DNA of 64,000 bases from Lophium mytilinum (GCA_010093605.1 MU004184.1:126179-190178), one strand, 5' to 3'; numbered from the stretch's first letter, positions 1-10,969 are shown. The notes: generated by a model not told the origin, from the sequence alone. Numbers and translations are program-made.

Positions 1-974
1 ATCTCCAGCAGCATGCCCACCAACCCCACCGCCGCTTCCACCGCCGAAACAGCCCACCACGCGGCCGGCACCAGCTGGAAGTACGCGTTCTTCTCCAAAC
101 TCCCATACACTCCCGGCAGTCTTACGTCCATTCCCCCCAACACCGCGTCCTGCACTCCCCAACCTTCCGCCCCAAGAACCATCGGAACGCCAGGCTGCCC
201 CCGCTGCGCCAACAGCGCGTGCTGCACCGCGCGTGCGCCCGCGTCGGCGACTTCCCAGCTCTTTCTGCCGGATCCAGGCACGCGGAGGGCGCCAGCGTCG
301 GCCCACGCGTTGGAAAGAGCGGCGAGAGCGTCTTCTTCCGAGAGCTCGAGGAGGTGAGACACACACGCCGTGGCGGCGACGTTGGCGAGCAGGGCCGGGG
401 AGAGCGTGGGATTGTGGGCGGCCAGGCAGCCGTAGAGCTCGTAGGCCTCGATTTGGACGGTCAGGAGCGTTCGCAGCGACACGCCGGTTGGCGGCTCCGG
501 GGAGGCGCTGGCGTGCGGGAGGGAGCTGACGGAGCTCGCGGTCGGGGTGGAGGATCCGGAGCGCGAGGACGGGGCTGGGCGGGTGCGGGTGCGGCTGAGC
601 CAGTCTGCGGTTGCGAGGAGGGCGCCGAGGGTGGAGGAGGGGTGGCCTGGGGTGGTGGTGGGCGGGCCAGAGGTGCTGCCGTGGGGGTGGGTTATGAGAG
701 CCCCGAGGTCGAAGGCGCCTTTGACAGGGTCGAGCTCGAAGCTGGTGCCGGGGAGGCGGAAGCCGCAGAGGACGGTGGTGCCGGGGACCATGGGGCCTAC
801 GAGGCGGCGGTAGGTTGGGTCGGGCGAGGAGAGGTTGGCGATCGCGGTGCCGAGGGCGTCGAGGAGGGAGAGGCGCGCGAGGTCGTAGGCAGAGGCGGAG
901 GTGATGGGCGCGTGGTGGATGTAGTCGAGGGTGTCTTGGAGGACGCGATCGTAGTCTGAAGCTTGGGCCGCCAT
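1..974 (-). CDS. MmgE/PrpD-family protein (2-methylcitrate dehydratase-like), truncated by window edge
   Basis: The frame opens at the ATG at 972-974 and stays open without introns for 324 codons to the window edge, so the C-terminus is outside. Family landmarks: LLDALGTAIA (residues 37-46), GPMVPGTTVL (60-69), LPGTSFELDPV (74-84), GHPSSTLGALLATADWLSR (110-128), GSGRKSW (234-240) and SLEKNAYF (292-299). PrpD enzymes dehydrate 2-methylcitrate in the methylcitrate cycle that clears propionyl-CoA. Oddly, three stretches conserved in known PrpD proteins are replaced: the WLDFND/AEW loop before GHPS is a Ser/Thr/Pro-rich segment, the RHAPN stretch before RKSW is missing, and the FHSQTA-like stretch reads WWAVSA. 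Homology is clear; the classical activity is doubtful. A TATA box lies 80 bp upstream of the start. Confidence 0.85.
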   Translation of the reverse strand, partial: MAAQASDYDRVLQDTLDYIHHAPITSASAYDLARLSLLDALGTAIANLSSPDPTYRRLVGPMVPGTTVLCGFRLPGTSFELDPVKGAFDLGALITHPHGSTSGPPTTTPGHPSSTLGALLATADWLSRTRTRPAPSSRSGSSTPTASSVSSLPHASASPEPPTGVSLRTLLTVQIEAYELYGCLAAHNPTLSPALLANVAATACVSHLLELSEEDALAALSNAWADAGALRVPGSGRKSWEVADAGARAVQHALLAQRGQPGVPMVLGAEGWGVQDAVLGGMDVRLPGVYGSLEKNAYFQLVPAAWWAVSAVEAAVGLVGMLLE

Positions 975-1052
975 CGTGAGGTTTGGTGATGGTGATCAGA
1001 CGGTTGTTGAAGGAGGTTGGAGGTTGGACGAGAAAGCTGAGGGCCTGGTGGG

Positions 1053-1061
1053 AATTTATAT
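1053..1061 (-). promoter_or_regulatory. TATA box for the PrpD-family gene
   Basis: On the minus strand the sequence reads TATATAAAT about 80 bp upstream of the ATG at 974. This predicts a transcript leader of roughly 50 nt. The rest of 975-1329 shows no convincing gene; the open frames there are low-complexity and out of frame with PrpD. Confidence 0.55.
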
Positions 1062-1339
1062 ATCGGGTGAAGTGGATGAGGTTTGTGCGCCGACAACACA
1101 CGTGTGGGAAGGGACTGGTTGAATGTTGGGATTTGACGGCGGAGAAGTGTCCGTCGGTGAAGGTGGTAGCTGGTGTCGATCATCAATGAACCAAGGCCTT
1201 GAATGGAGCAGTCTGAGCGTCGATCTCTTAGGAGGGCTCCGATTGATATACAATTGAGCTTATTCTGACATTTCTTTGGTGGTGTACCGTGTGTCTTGGT
1301 TGACTAAGTAGAGGAGTATCAAGCATCCGCCACCTTTCG

Positions 1340-1900
1340 CCTGTTTTGTGGAGTGTAGGAGTGATGGAGGTGGAGGAGCCGCCAACCCTCTCTTATAGCT
1401 CTATTCGGAGCCACGAAATGCTACGGAGGAGGCGAACTCTTCGTAGCCGCTCTAGTTCTGCTCGATGTAACGTATTGCCACGAAGCAGGCAAGCTGTTTG
1501 TAGACTCTTGAAACAATGATTTGTGGAGTGTAGGAGTGATGGAGGCGGAGGAGCCTGAAAGCTCTCTTATAGTTCTGGTCGGAGCAACGACATGCTACGG
1601 AGCAGGCGAAGTATTCGTAGACGCCTGACGTGATGGTTTGTGGAGTGTAGGAGTGGTGGAGGTGGAAGAGTCGGAAGGCTCTCCTATAGTTCTGTTCAGA
1701 GTAACGAGATGCTACGAAGCAGGCGAGCTGTTCATAGACTCTTGACGCGATGATTCGTGGAGCGTAGAGGTAATGGAGGTGGAAGAGATGACAGCCTCCC
1801 TCAAAGTCCTGTCCGAAGTGATGACTTTTTACGGAGCAGGCGATTTGTCTGTAGACGCCTGACGTGACGAGCGGAGTTGTAATGTGTCGGAATTCAGTCT
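1340..1900. repeat. Degenerate tandem repeat, 120-bp unit, about four copies
   Basis: The string TTTGTGGAGTGTAGGAGTG starts at about 1343 and recurs with small changes at about 1516, 1636 and 1756. The last three copies are exactly 120 bp apart. Each copy also carries the phrase GGAGCAGGCGA followed by a GTAGACTC-like string. Because 120 is a multiple of three, the minus strand stays open across the copies as a 40-residue repeat, but that frame starts at TTG (1958) rather than ATG. Weaker copies of GAGCAGGCAA continue at 2100-2260. Confidence 0.75.
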
Positions 1901-2340
1901 TGCCAGAGTGGACAGGTGTGGAAGACACTTCTAGACACTTTAAATTCTTCGACGGCAATTACATTTTCCTTGATGCCATGAAAGAGACCAGGGACTTTGG
2001 GAAGAATTTGGGTCTATGGTTAGGAGTAATTCAGTGAAGAATAAATGGGATCATATTCTATGTCGTCCCCCGCCTACTCAGCACAGCACACCATCGAGAA
2101 AGCAGGCTGCTTGTAGACAATTGGAAACAGAGCAGTGTGAAAGGTTCACTGGCTTTGGCGATTTTATGGACGTTGGGTGGTAAGGGGTGGAGGAGACAGA
2201 AGCTTGTTTTATATTCCCTATCTATTTGGGGCAAAGACATTCTAGGGAGCAGGCAAACTGACTCTAGCGGTCTGCTCGATACGATGGTGACAATCGTCAC
2301 CTATGGTCCAGTTCACGAAACGTAAGAGTGATGGAGGTAG

Positions 2341-3637
2341 ATGAGAAATGAACCTTGTCTAAATTTTCGACTGTTTAGATCAATGAGCGTCTTTGAAGGC
2401 GGCACATCGTAAGTGGAGACGCGAGCTAGGGATGAAAATTATAAACGGTAAAGAATTGGGATTGATCTAGAGTGCATCGAGACTTGATCTTGTACGATAT
2501 GTCTAATTAAAACAGAGGCTAATCTACTCTAGTGATTCTCGAGTTTCCCGGAGTAACTTTTGATGGCATAATGGGTCGAGTAACAGGCTTGCGTAGAGTT
2601 TGATGATTGAGTTTCGCAGTGGGGATTCATACGGATCGGGGGTGAAGATACGGAGCGAACTCTGGACATGATCTCGTAGAACAGTTCAGATATTTGCACA
2701 TTGAAGTCTTTTCTGAACGCTGTTTGAGGCGCCAGGGCGTTTCTCGAAGTACTATTGAGCTGGGCAAGGACACACTATGAGGCAGCGAGTTGGCCTCGTT
2801 ACGCGGTGCTTGCGATCCATTGACCCGATTGCGAAGACCGAACCTGGTACCGGACAAGATAATTCGAATTGCAGCTATATTGACTTTCTTTGGTTACCTC
2901 GCGGAATAAAGCGACTGGGATTTGAGATTCGACAAAGAAAAGCGTGTTCCTACTTGAGCTGAAGCAAAGCATGAGAGGAAAGCATGCGTTCTTCCTGATT
3001 CCCAGATTGCTGAGAGTGAACGCTCCGTATCGACAGGTTTTCATTCACCTGGCATAAATCCTCGGTTAAAGAGTGGCACATGTTGGGATTGCTCCAAAGT
3101 CTCGATGAAGCAGTGGCTTGAACGCAGATCTCCATATTTAGTAGTTACTTGTCTGTGTTGCCGATCGAAAAGCGCCATGTAAAGCTTCCTGAAGTGACAT
3201 CTATCGGCGCAGGTGATGTCGGATGAAGCTCGCCGCGGTATTGGGCCGGTGATAATGAATTAATGGTGACGGAGCAGTCATTGGAAACAGAACTTCTGAG
3301 ACATTACCCTGATGAGAAGTTTGCATTCCATCGCTGACTGGCCAATAATGGTGCTTCTCTAGCGGCAAGGGAAGTCTACACGACTATGCAATCGTGTAAG
3401 TTACCTACGGCGACGATTAACGAGGGGAAAGAGAAGAAATAGGGCATTATTCGAAGGAACTCTATATGCATATCACATTCGAAGTCTGGTACCACGTGGA
3501 AAGGAGGCAGCTCATTTGGGCAGTTCTTGGAGGCTGTGCTGGGCTTTCTGAAAATCGATTGAGTCGGATGATTGAGATATGTTCACTACTTGAGACTGAG
3601 GTAGACACAATATTATTGATAGGAGAGCAGTACTTGA
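2341..3637. other. No gene recognised
   Basis: Only short frames on both strands, none with recognisable motifs, good start context or splice-linked continuation. I see nothing else supportable here. Confidence 0.5.
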
Positions 3638-3670
3638 AAAATCGAAATCGAAATCGAAATCGAAATCGAA
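3638..3670. repeat. Hexanucleotide microsatellite AAATCG
   Basis: About 5.4 perfect copies of AAATCG in a row. It lies roughly 90 bp past the 3' end of the cutinase gene. Confidence 0.9.
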
Positions 3671-3762
3671 TGAATCCAAACCGGCGAAAGATCTTACACC
3701 TAGACCATGCACTGCCTTGATTTGTTTGAAATGTTCTCCGCTACCCGAGAAACCCGTATCCC

Positions 3763-4597
3763 TTACAACCCAGCTGCCGTCTTCACAAACGCCGCCGCGG
3801 AGGCCGCATCCTGAGAGTACGTCAAATGCGGCAACAGTATCGTATCCTGCCCCTGACAGATCAAATCGCCAGTATGGCAGATGATATCCACCTTCGCAGC
3901 ATCGACATTCGCGACCGCCTGACCATCATCCGGATCGCCAAAGATGACCACTGCACAACGTTAGCAAGCCATTCCCACTCAAATGCTCCTACCACACCAC
4001 TTTGGAATAAAATCGTACCTGAGCTCACCGCCGCCCCCTGCGCCGCCGTGATCCGCTTCGCAGCATTATGCACCAACTGTCCCCCCTGACTATACCCGCT
4101 CATGACCACCTTCGTATCCGGACACTGCGTCTGCGCCTGTCCGACTAGCTGCGCCATGAGCTTGCTTCCCGCTGCGTCGCCGCCGGCTAAGAAACCGGCG
4201 ACGTCGGCGGGGTAGTCCACGCCTTGAACGGCGAGTTGGTCGGCGCCGATGGAGGTGGCGAGGGCTTGGAAAAAGGGGGGGCCTGCGAGGGAACGGGTTA
4301 GATGGGGCGGACATGGGTATAGTCATGATAACAGGCGAAAGAAGTGTTGATAGCCCATTGGAACGGAGCGGGAACGGTGATGGTACGAGTGGGTTTGGGC
4401 TTACCGGCGATAGATCCCACATTCCCGCTCTCGAGGGTGCCGCGCGCGAAGATAATGGTGACGGCTTTGCAGCCAGTATTGTCGACGACATCGTTTTGAG
4501 TGTCGGAGGTCAAAGGGGAGGCGCGGGGGGCAAGGAGAGGGTGGGTGTAGGCGAGAGGGAGGGAGAGGAGAAATAGGAGGATGGTTTGGTGGTGCAT
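3763..4597 (-). CDS. Cutinase (carbohydrate esterase family 5), secreted, two introns
   Basis: Three exons join to 214 residues: 4597-4405, 4282-4019 and 3950-3763 (stop TAA). Introns are GTAAGC...TCGCAG and GTACGA...GTGCAG, both in phase 1. Cutinases are serine esterases that hydrolyse cutin polyester outside the cell. The N-terminus (MHHQTILLFLLSLPLAYTHP) is a signal peptide. The catalytic triad is complete: Ser129 in GYSQG, Asp181 in GDLIC and His194 in LPHLTY. The oxyanion region FARGTLESGNVG is at 50-61. Cys43/Cys118 and Cys177/Cys184 fit the two family disulfides. Length is usual for the family (about 200-230). The gene appears intact. Confidence 0.93.
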
Positions 4598-4738
4598 ATT
4601 GACGAAACGGATGGGAAACGATGATATAAGGGCCGAGTACAGCGAAAAGAATGATAGAGCTTGTTGAAACGAAGAATGATTGTAAAAGTTCGAATCGAAA
4701 CTGGACGCTTGTGGTAAAGGGGAAGAATCCCTTGCAGT

Positions 4739-5047
4739 TCAAACAAAGCTCTGCGACACCCATCGACCAGTATTTATTCTTCCTCGCGCCCTCCCAACCT
4801 CTGGTAGGAAAGATTCCGAGGCATGACTATAGCGTGTAGTGGAAGATGCTGCGCTAGCCCGTCTACTTCCCCGACGTCCATGCATCTCGTGTCCACGGGA
4901 GTTGTTTCGTGCTTTAGTCAAAAGCAGCATCCATGCTTCCCTCGGCAGTGCTTCCTCGATGCTGTTGCTGATAGGTTCAAAAAGGTCATCGCAAGCGGCA
5001 GACTGGGATAGCCTAGATTGGCGACGCCAGCGGAGCGGAGCCGACAT
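4739..5047 (-). CDS. Hypothetical open frame, 102 residues
   Basis: ATG at 5045-5047, stop at 4739. The product has a plausible mixed composition with an amphipathic stretch CDDLFEPISNSIEEALPREA and a basic Arg/Ser-rich middle. No family is recognised. It sits head-to-tail 142 bp upstream of the cutinase, so it could also be spacer. No intron or TATA box is evident. Confidence 0.28.
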   Translation of the reverse strand: MSAPLRWRRQSRLSQSAACDDLFEPISNSIEEALPREAWMLLLTKARNNSRGHEMHGRRGSRRASAASSTTRYSHASESFLPEVGRARGRINTGRWVSQSFV

Positions 5048-5935
5048 TGCACAGGCTGTCGTGGGACGGGAGCGACCAGGGACGAGGCGTTGACAAGTTA
5101 TCTGAAAGAACCACTCAAATCAGGAGATAGGTGCCAGGATGTTCATTGTCGATGGGTCTGCCCGGAGGACACTTGAAACGAGTATTGTTTCGCCGGGTAG
5201 AATAACGTGTGATCTTAGTAAAAGGTGTTGGCGATGCCTCGGATACTCTCTTTCTAGATAGTTGCCGAAGGTGCTAAAAGTTTGTTATATAACAATGTAG
5301 ATCAATGCGGGGAAGATTACGCTGCGTTTGCGCGGGGTAGTGTGCCTGACTTAGACGAAAAGGTCGGATGTTGAGGAGGTGTCCGCGGACTGGAAGATCA
5401 TCAACCTCGGCACGTTTCATGTCAACTTAGCGCCCGTTTGAAACGTGATTCATGCAGCCTTAATGGCGCCGTGGCACGTCGGAACTTGGGGCGATTGTTC
5501 CAAGATCACCCTTGCATGGTTTTGGGGATCACGGCGTTGAGTAGTGGGACGTGCATTTCCTGGGAGAGTTTGATCTTGAGGGACACAACAAAAAAAAAAT
5601 GCGGACGCTGCATAAGGTAGAAATCTTAGCTACTCTGTAAACTGTGGCCCTCTAGCTAGAGGAGATGTTTCTTCTAGTCGCAGCAAGGCTGGCTCATAGC
5701 AAGTCGAAAGATGCGTGTGGTGTTATGATCGAGATGGTGACATCAATACTCCGAGCGGATGCAATTGAGAATGAGTGGCGTTATCTGATTATAGAGATCG
5801 AGCTGCTAGAAGCAGCAATTTCGTGCGTTGAGGAACCTCTCACGGCACTTGAACGGTTCAATCTTTTCCACACCCCCTCAGCGACCGCACCGAACAAGCA
5901 TCACAGTGTTACAAAAATCGATTTGTGGTTCTCGT
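5048..5935. other. No gene recognised
   Basis: Contains only short or unconvincing frames. The long plus-strand frame that starts at 5665 runs out of phase with the better coding signal after 5960 (see the relic at 5960-7170). Confidence 0.45.
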
Positions 5936-5959
5936 ATCATTCTTTGCCATCCAATAACC

Positions 5960-7170
5960 TAGCATTCTTCTCCGCTCTTCCTTCCCTCCAGCGGACTGGT
6001 CAGCACGACCTGCCTCTTCGCCGCGACCTACCTCAACTCCTACGCCGTCAACCCTCTGCCACGAAAAGGCCTGCGGCACACCTTCAAAACCGTCGACCGG
6101 GCTCAGAATCTTGGTCCCATCCGCAGCTGACATCGCGACACCCTCTGCCCGCTGCTGTCAAGACATTTTTCAGCGACCCAGTCCTGTCTAGCAACGCACC
6201 GCCTCACTTTTCACCTCCGCAACTTCAAACTTCTACCTCAAGATCTGGACTGCGATATCATGCGCCCCGAGTTGATCTATAGCTACAAAGGCGCTTGCTG
6301 AAGAAGAGTTGTCTTAGCGGTTTGACGAAGTCCGCAAGATCCGCGCGCTTCAGGAAATTCTCCTCCTTATCGCTCAGATAGAGGAAAACCGACTCCCAGT
6401 TTTTCTCGAGTCCAAAATCTGGACAGGCCATCACAGTCGAGGACGACAAATGCTAGCTCTCCGAACGTTGAATATGCCAATGCCATTATGACACAATGGG
6501 GTTTGCCACATTGGACTTGAGATCGAAACCGGATATAGATCTCAACGATTCGAAGCTTCTACAGCACATTGACCAGACCGAACATCTACATGGAACGAAA
6601 GAGACACGAGGTCTCGGGCACAACTGCCCCCAAGGCCGAGCTAATTCAAGACATATGGGAGATGGAGCTATGATTCCCTGTTTGCTCGTCAAGCAATGCA
6701 TTGTCTGGTGCAGCGCGCTGAGCGGGGCGGCACTGATAGTAGCAATCTTCGTGGACGGCCAGTACATACGGATATATTTCCAGAGCGTCCTCAGATATAG
6801 GCCAGCACAGGCTGCTTTTCCACGAACCGACCGATTACGAATTTGCGACGGCCGGCAAATTTGAAGACGGAACAAGCTTCACCTTCCCCCAAGGCCACCT
6901 CTCGTACATGAATGCGCTCTTCTTCCGCGCCCTCCTCCGAGAAAGATCGCCACTCATACTTCCGTTCCTTCAACAGCGCTCAAGCGACAGACCTTCAACA
7001 TGTCGCACGCGTACAAAAAGCCCACCCAGTCATTTCCTGGCTTTGGTGGAACAAGATCCGACAAGCAGCAGGCTCGCCGTCCGACCCTAGACTGGACATC
7101 ATCTCCACAAGCCATCGAAGCTCGTCGCCTGCCGCTTGCCGCGCTCTCTACACTGGTCTCTCATCACTAA
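5960..7170 (+). pseudogene. Decayed protein-coding relic of unknown family
   Basis: Good coding texture appears in pieces that change frame. Examples are GLVSTTCLFAATYLNSYAVN near 6000, RFDEVRKIRALQEILLLIAQ near 6320 (directly after an in-frame TAG), HEPTDYEFATAGKFEDGTSF near 6820, HLSYMNALFFRALLRE near 6900, and ATDLQHVARVQKAHPVISWL near 6990. Several frameshifts and stops separate them. I do not recognise the family. The pieces run in one order on one strand, so they probably come from a single ancestral gene. Confidence 0.5.
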
Positions 7171-7188
7171 ATCTCACCAGAAGCAACG

Positions 7189-7590
7189 ATGGCCGGTCCA
7201 GCTAAAAAGCGCGCTCGGGTGGAGCAGAGCAGCAGCAGCTCCTCCGATGATCAGAAGTCGTCTCGCAATGGCGGTTGTGAGGGTAGTCCTCAGCGTTCGT
7301 CCCTGACCACCCTCCAGCGTGCCTCACCGCAATCCATTCCACGCGTCGATGACAACCGGGACACGCAGGGCGGCGTCTCCGGCCGTCGGCCTCTGCCAAT
7401 TGAATATTTGAACCTGCGCAACCTGTCTGATGCTCTGGGTATGATGGGATGGGCCGCCGCTTCATATTGTGATGAAGATGGAAGCGAAAATGTGCTCACT
7501 GGGGTCAATTCCAACCCGCTCGCCGCACGCCGTCAGTCGTTCTCATGGCTGAACAACAGTCAACTCCCTGGAAAAGGCCTTACTCGATGA
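7189..7590 (+). CDS. Hypothetical Ser/Arg-rich protein, paralog of a segment near 50.1 kb
   Basis: ATG at 7189 and stop at 7590 give 133 residues. The N-terminus MAGPAKKRARVEQSSSSSSD contains a classic nuclear-localisation-like run (KKRARVE) and a serine tract. Residues from about 34 on (PQRSSLTTLQRASPQSIPRV) match, almost base for base, a minus-strand frame near 50.15 kb; this copy carries an extra ~50 codons before the shared AARRQS-SWLN stretch. The phrase SDKQQARRP just upstream (7053-7080) is shared too. It could be a real small gene or a relic of a dispersed gene family. Confidence 0.42.
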   Translation: MAGPAKKRARVEQSSSSSSDDQKSSRNGGCEGSPQRSSLTTLQRASPQSIPRVDDNRDTQGGVSGRRPLPIEYLNLRNLSDALGMMGWAAASYCDEDGSENVLTGVNSNPLAARRQSFSWLNNSQLPGKGLTR

Positions 7591-8085
7591 CGCCTCGCCG
7601 ACCGGCAACTTGTAGCCCCCCACCCCGTCCTCCGCATGTGTCGTTCCAAAGCCGTGTCCGCCAATTCCAGTCGATGTATCAATAGAACCTTTCGACGAGT
7701 CCCTTGATCGCGAGAGCAATCTAAAATGTGGTTACAAGAGGTGAGTCATCTAATAACTTGCTGAGTCCCCTCCACTCTGCCTTTCTAACACTCAAATCCA
7801 GCTTCTGCGCCAACATGTCTTTGGTTCTCTACATCTACGTGCTTTTCTAGAGAGAGAGGAGCGCTTTGGACACTCTCTCGGATGATGACATGGGTCCAGC
7901 TTCGGATGCGTGTCAAAAGCTGGGACGCGATGCATTGGGAGACACTTTTGCAGGTGATGATGATGGGGTTGCATGAGCAGTGGATGATTAAATCCGAGTA
8001 GTGTAGAGCTGTAGAACGCCGTCTGAAGTGGCTTGGCGTGTTTCTAGATCATTCAAAACGATCAATGCTCTATTCTTGATAATCT
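7591..8085. other. No gene recognised
   Basis: Frames are short. A GTGAGTCATC donor-like site at about 7741 and a plausible acceptor near 7800 suggest the decayed tail of the gene starting at 7189, but no continuous model can be built. Confidence 0.35.
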
Positions 8086-8094
8086 ACGGAGAGG

Positions 8095-8275
8095 CTTCAA
8101 ACGCTGGTGTCAAGATGCCCATGGGCTTATGATAGGAGGCCAGATTTTAGCTCACTGGAACCGAAGAAGGAAACAAGCCTGACATGCGGGCAGTGTAGAG
8201 CGGTGAAGTATAATTCAAACCATGTCTGAACAACTTCTCCTCTTTTCCTGAGAACTTGCAGAGGCACTTCAAACG
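8095..8275. repeat. Two repeat units 172 bp apart (reverse orientation to the 26-27.8 kb array)
   Basis: The string CTTCAAACG begins at 8095 and again at 8267, with similar flanks (GAGGC before, a GGTRTCA-like string and later a GCTTATGA string after). The reverse complement of the core resembles the CTGTTTGAGGTGCC core of the large array, and the 172-bp spacing is the same as there. Confidence 0.55.
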
Positions 8276-8380
8276 GTGGTATCACAATGTCAACGAGCTT
8301 ATGACGAGAGACTGATCTTCGATTCACTACAATTACAACGCAAAAACCGCCCGATCTCCACACCGGAAGCCACAGGCTCG

Positions 8381-8845
8381 CTAGGCCTCCTCGTCGACGA
8401 AGTCGAACACGACGCGTACCCTTCTACCCTCCACCTCTATCCTCATGCTAGTACATAAGACGCGTTCCATGACCAGAAGTCCCACCGAGGCCCGCAAAGA
8501 AGCGACGGAAGCGGCCGGCGCGGTCCACGCGATGAGAGAGAATGTGATGGCGACTTCTTCTGCGATTGCGGCAGTTGGTGCAAAAAAGACGGCGAGCGTG
8601 GCCTTGGCGGCGACGAAGACGGTTGGGAGGAGGTGTGCCATTTCGGCGAAGGTTTGGATGTTGTTACGTCTGCGTCGCATTTGTTAGCGTTCATCTTTAC
8701 GAGGCGTAGTTGATCATCATCAACTACAGCAGAAAGGGTGATTTGAAACTTACCTTTTGGTGTCGGAGCTGTTGCTGGGGTTAGAAGTGAACACCTTGGG
8801 TGAACTATCAAATAGAGGCTCCGGAACGAATGTCGGGCCGAGGGC
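8381..8845 (-). CDS. Putative membrane protein, C-terminal exons (possibly a pseudogene)
   Basis: Two exons link in frame: about 8845-8754 and 8669-8381 (stop TAG), separated by an 84-nt intron GTAAGT...GCTAAC...GCAG. Exon A reads FVPEPLFDSSPKVFTSNPSN; exon B contains two hydrophobic stretches (LLPTVFVAAKATLAVFFAPT and AITFSLIAWTAPAASVASL) and an acidic tail VVFDFVDEEA. No family is recognised. The upstream frame is closed by a TGA just before exon A and no start exon was found, so the gene may be 5'-truncated. Confidence 0.5.
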
Positions 8846-8906
8846 ACGTCATCACAAAGTCTAAATAAGTGGTAGTCACATCGTAAAAGCTGGAATATGT
8901 ACGAGA

Positions 8907-9690
8907 TACCACTGTTTGGAGTGCCTCTGTACTGTCTTTGATATGAATCTAAAGTACAGCTGAAGCCTTCTCTATCTGAACCTGCGAAGCGATATCAGTG
9001 AATTGCATCAACAGAGCACAGTGCTCGTTCTTGTAACTATGATGTTTCGTAGGTGACCACCATCCTCCTACTTCGTGGGCGCCAATCGCTACGTATCTGC
9101 CTGAATTTTCACCATCGCGGCACACGCTCCCCAGTACAGGAATCTATCCGAGGCTAAACCACAGAGTTCAAAGCACCAAGAAGCATGCAAGCAAGAAGAC
9201 AAAGACGCAAGCAAGCAGAAGGGCACACGCACATATTGCTGCTTGCACCCCAGCTTCGCTCACCTGATACGGCTGGGAGGGTTGGCCTGACTGAAAGGTG
9301 GTCGAGCCGTCAAAAGTGCACCCATTGTGTACCGCAGAAGTGAAGAGCATGTATGAGCGCTGTCACCACGACTACTTATAGGCCGTCATCGTCACAATAA
9401 ATCTATCTCCACAAGGTCGTGAACATCGCGATACCGCTGTTTGACGTGCCTCTGTACATTCTCTGATTTGTGTCTAAACTCCAGCTATGGCCCTCACGAG
9501 CTGAAGGACTCTTGAGCTCTGTGACCGCAAGCAGTTGTTAGGCCGTTATCGCCACAATCAATCTCTCGCAACAAGCCCGTGGACATCGTGACACGGCTGC
9601 TTGGTATGTCTCTGTACGTTTTTTTAAATGGATTCAAAACTCAGCTATAGACCTCTCGATCTGAAGTACTCATAGACTCTGTGACCGCAA
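8907..9690. repeat. Degenerate ~160-bp repeat carrying the GCTGTTTGAGGTGCC-type core
   Basis: Cores TACCACTGTTTGGAGTGCC (8907), TACCGCTGTTTGACGTGCC (9432) and ACACGGCTGCTTGGTATGTC (9591) are each followed by CTCTGTAC and later by a CTCAGCTATAG/CCAGCTATGG string and CTGTGACCGCAAGCA. The last two are 160 bp apart. The array is diverged but clearly tandem. Confidence 0.65.
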
Positions 9691-9699
9691 GCATTTGTG

Positions 9700-10965
9700 A
9701 CGCCGTCATCGTCACTGCCACAACCGTTGCGCCTGAAGAAGAAGAGAGTCGGTGGGGCTGGCGCGTACACACCACGCACAACAACAACAAGCAACAACAC
9801 CACAAAACACCAAAGCCCAACCACAACTTGCCTTACTCGAACCAGTAAAGGAAAGAGAAGCTTCTTCTTCGAGTACCCGCACAAGGCAGGCAGTTCAATG
9901 AAAAAGAGGTTTTGCGAAGAGATAGCTCATCCGACTTGGTCTGCAATCAAAAATTTGCCCGGCAGTTCGCCACACTGTACCCCCCCAGCTCGACCCGTTG
10001 TGCAATGAAGTCAGCCGAGGCCAGTAGGTCGAAGGAATTCATGAGCTCCCAGACCCCGAGCCGGTGGTGGTTTTTCCAGCACCGCCGCCAAGTATGAGGA
10101 AGGAAGGGGGGTCGGGGGCTGGCCGAGTTCTTATAGTCTGGCGGAAAGCCCGCTGACTCAGCTGACTCATCAGCGCTAGGCAGTTTAACCGAGCAGTATA
10201 ACCGTGTCTGCGTGCGGTGGAATGTCGTGGAAACTGGCGGAGCGGAAAGGGAGGAGTGAAGACGGGCGTGGGGGGGCGCGTGCCTGGTTAGTCATCCCCC
10301 AGGCCGTCAGTGAGGCGGCGAATTCCGCATAGGCCACCCCGGGGCTCGAGGAGCATCTGGAATGATTACAGAGTTAGATAGTGTCTCGCCTCAATGATTA
10401 GCGGCTGTGCCTGCTTGCGACGGCTATTGATGGGATGAGTCTTCAGCAGGCCGGATGTCGGTGTCAGCCCACCCACTTCAGCGAAATTTCAAAGTGCATC
10501 GCCGATAAAGCCTGTGAAAATGCAGCTAAATTCCGTCTTATTATTCTATAGGATCTACCAGCTGCTTTTGCGTCTCGTCAACGGGATTGATTCAACTTAG
10601 CATGAATCATGACGGGTCAATGGTACGCTTCTCTCTACATCCAGCTAGCATAGTATCTAGTTCACCTATCGAAAGCACAATTAACACCAGCGGGATAGAT
10701 GCGCCCAGACGAGGAAATCCTGAAGAAGAGTGTGGAGTCATAGGAAAAACCGGCACGCCGTGGGAGAGGGCCGGCAGAATGCTGGATTTCGGAGATGTCC
10801 AATTAGCACGAGATTGGGGAACCTTTTAAAATACACATGAAACAGCATATGCAGACAGTAAGTATCGATTGCCTTAATCATAGTAAGAGAAGCTACGTAT
10901 GGTACTTATCGACTATCCAATATACTAATTAAGTTCTACAGACAGCTTCGAACCCAAGGCAGATC
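9700..10965. other. No convincing gene
   Basis: A minus-strand frame near 10042-9947 (MNSFDLLASADFIAQRVELG...) has coding texture but gives only 31 residues, with an open frame continuing upstream to about 10100. A purine-rich block at 10090-10130 is low complexity. Nothing else is recognised. Confidence 0.35.
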
Positions 10966-10969
10966 CCTG

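Noticed and set aside
219-959. 246-codon plus-strand frame
   Set aside because: It starts at GTG and is the GC-rich antisense of the PrpD-family gene; the minus strand carries the family motifs.
1452-1958. 168-codon repeat-containing minus frame as a real gene
   Set aside because: It lacks an ATG, lies wholly within the 120-bp repeat and has no other support; kept only as a finding.
5665-6282. 205-codon plus frame from 5665
   Set aside because: Its C-terminal half is out of phase with the better coding signal in the same DNA (GLVSTTCLFAATYLNS...), so it is a chance reading of a relic.
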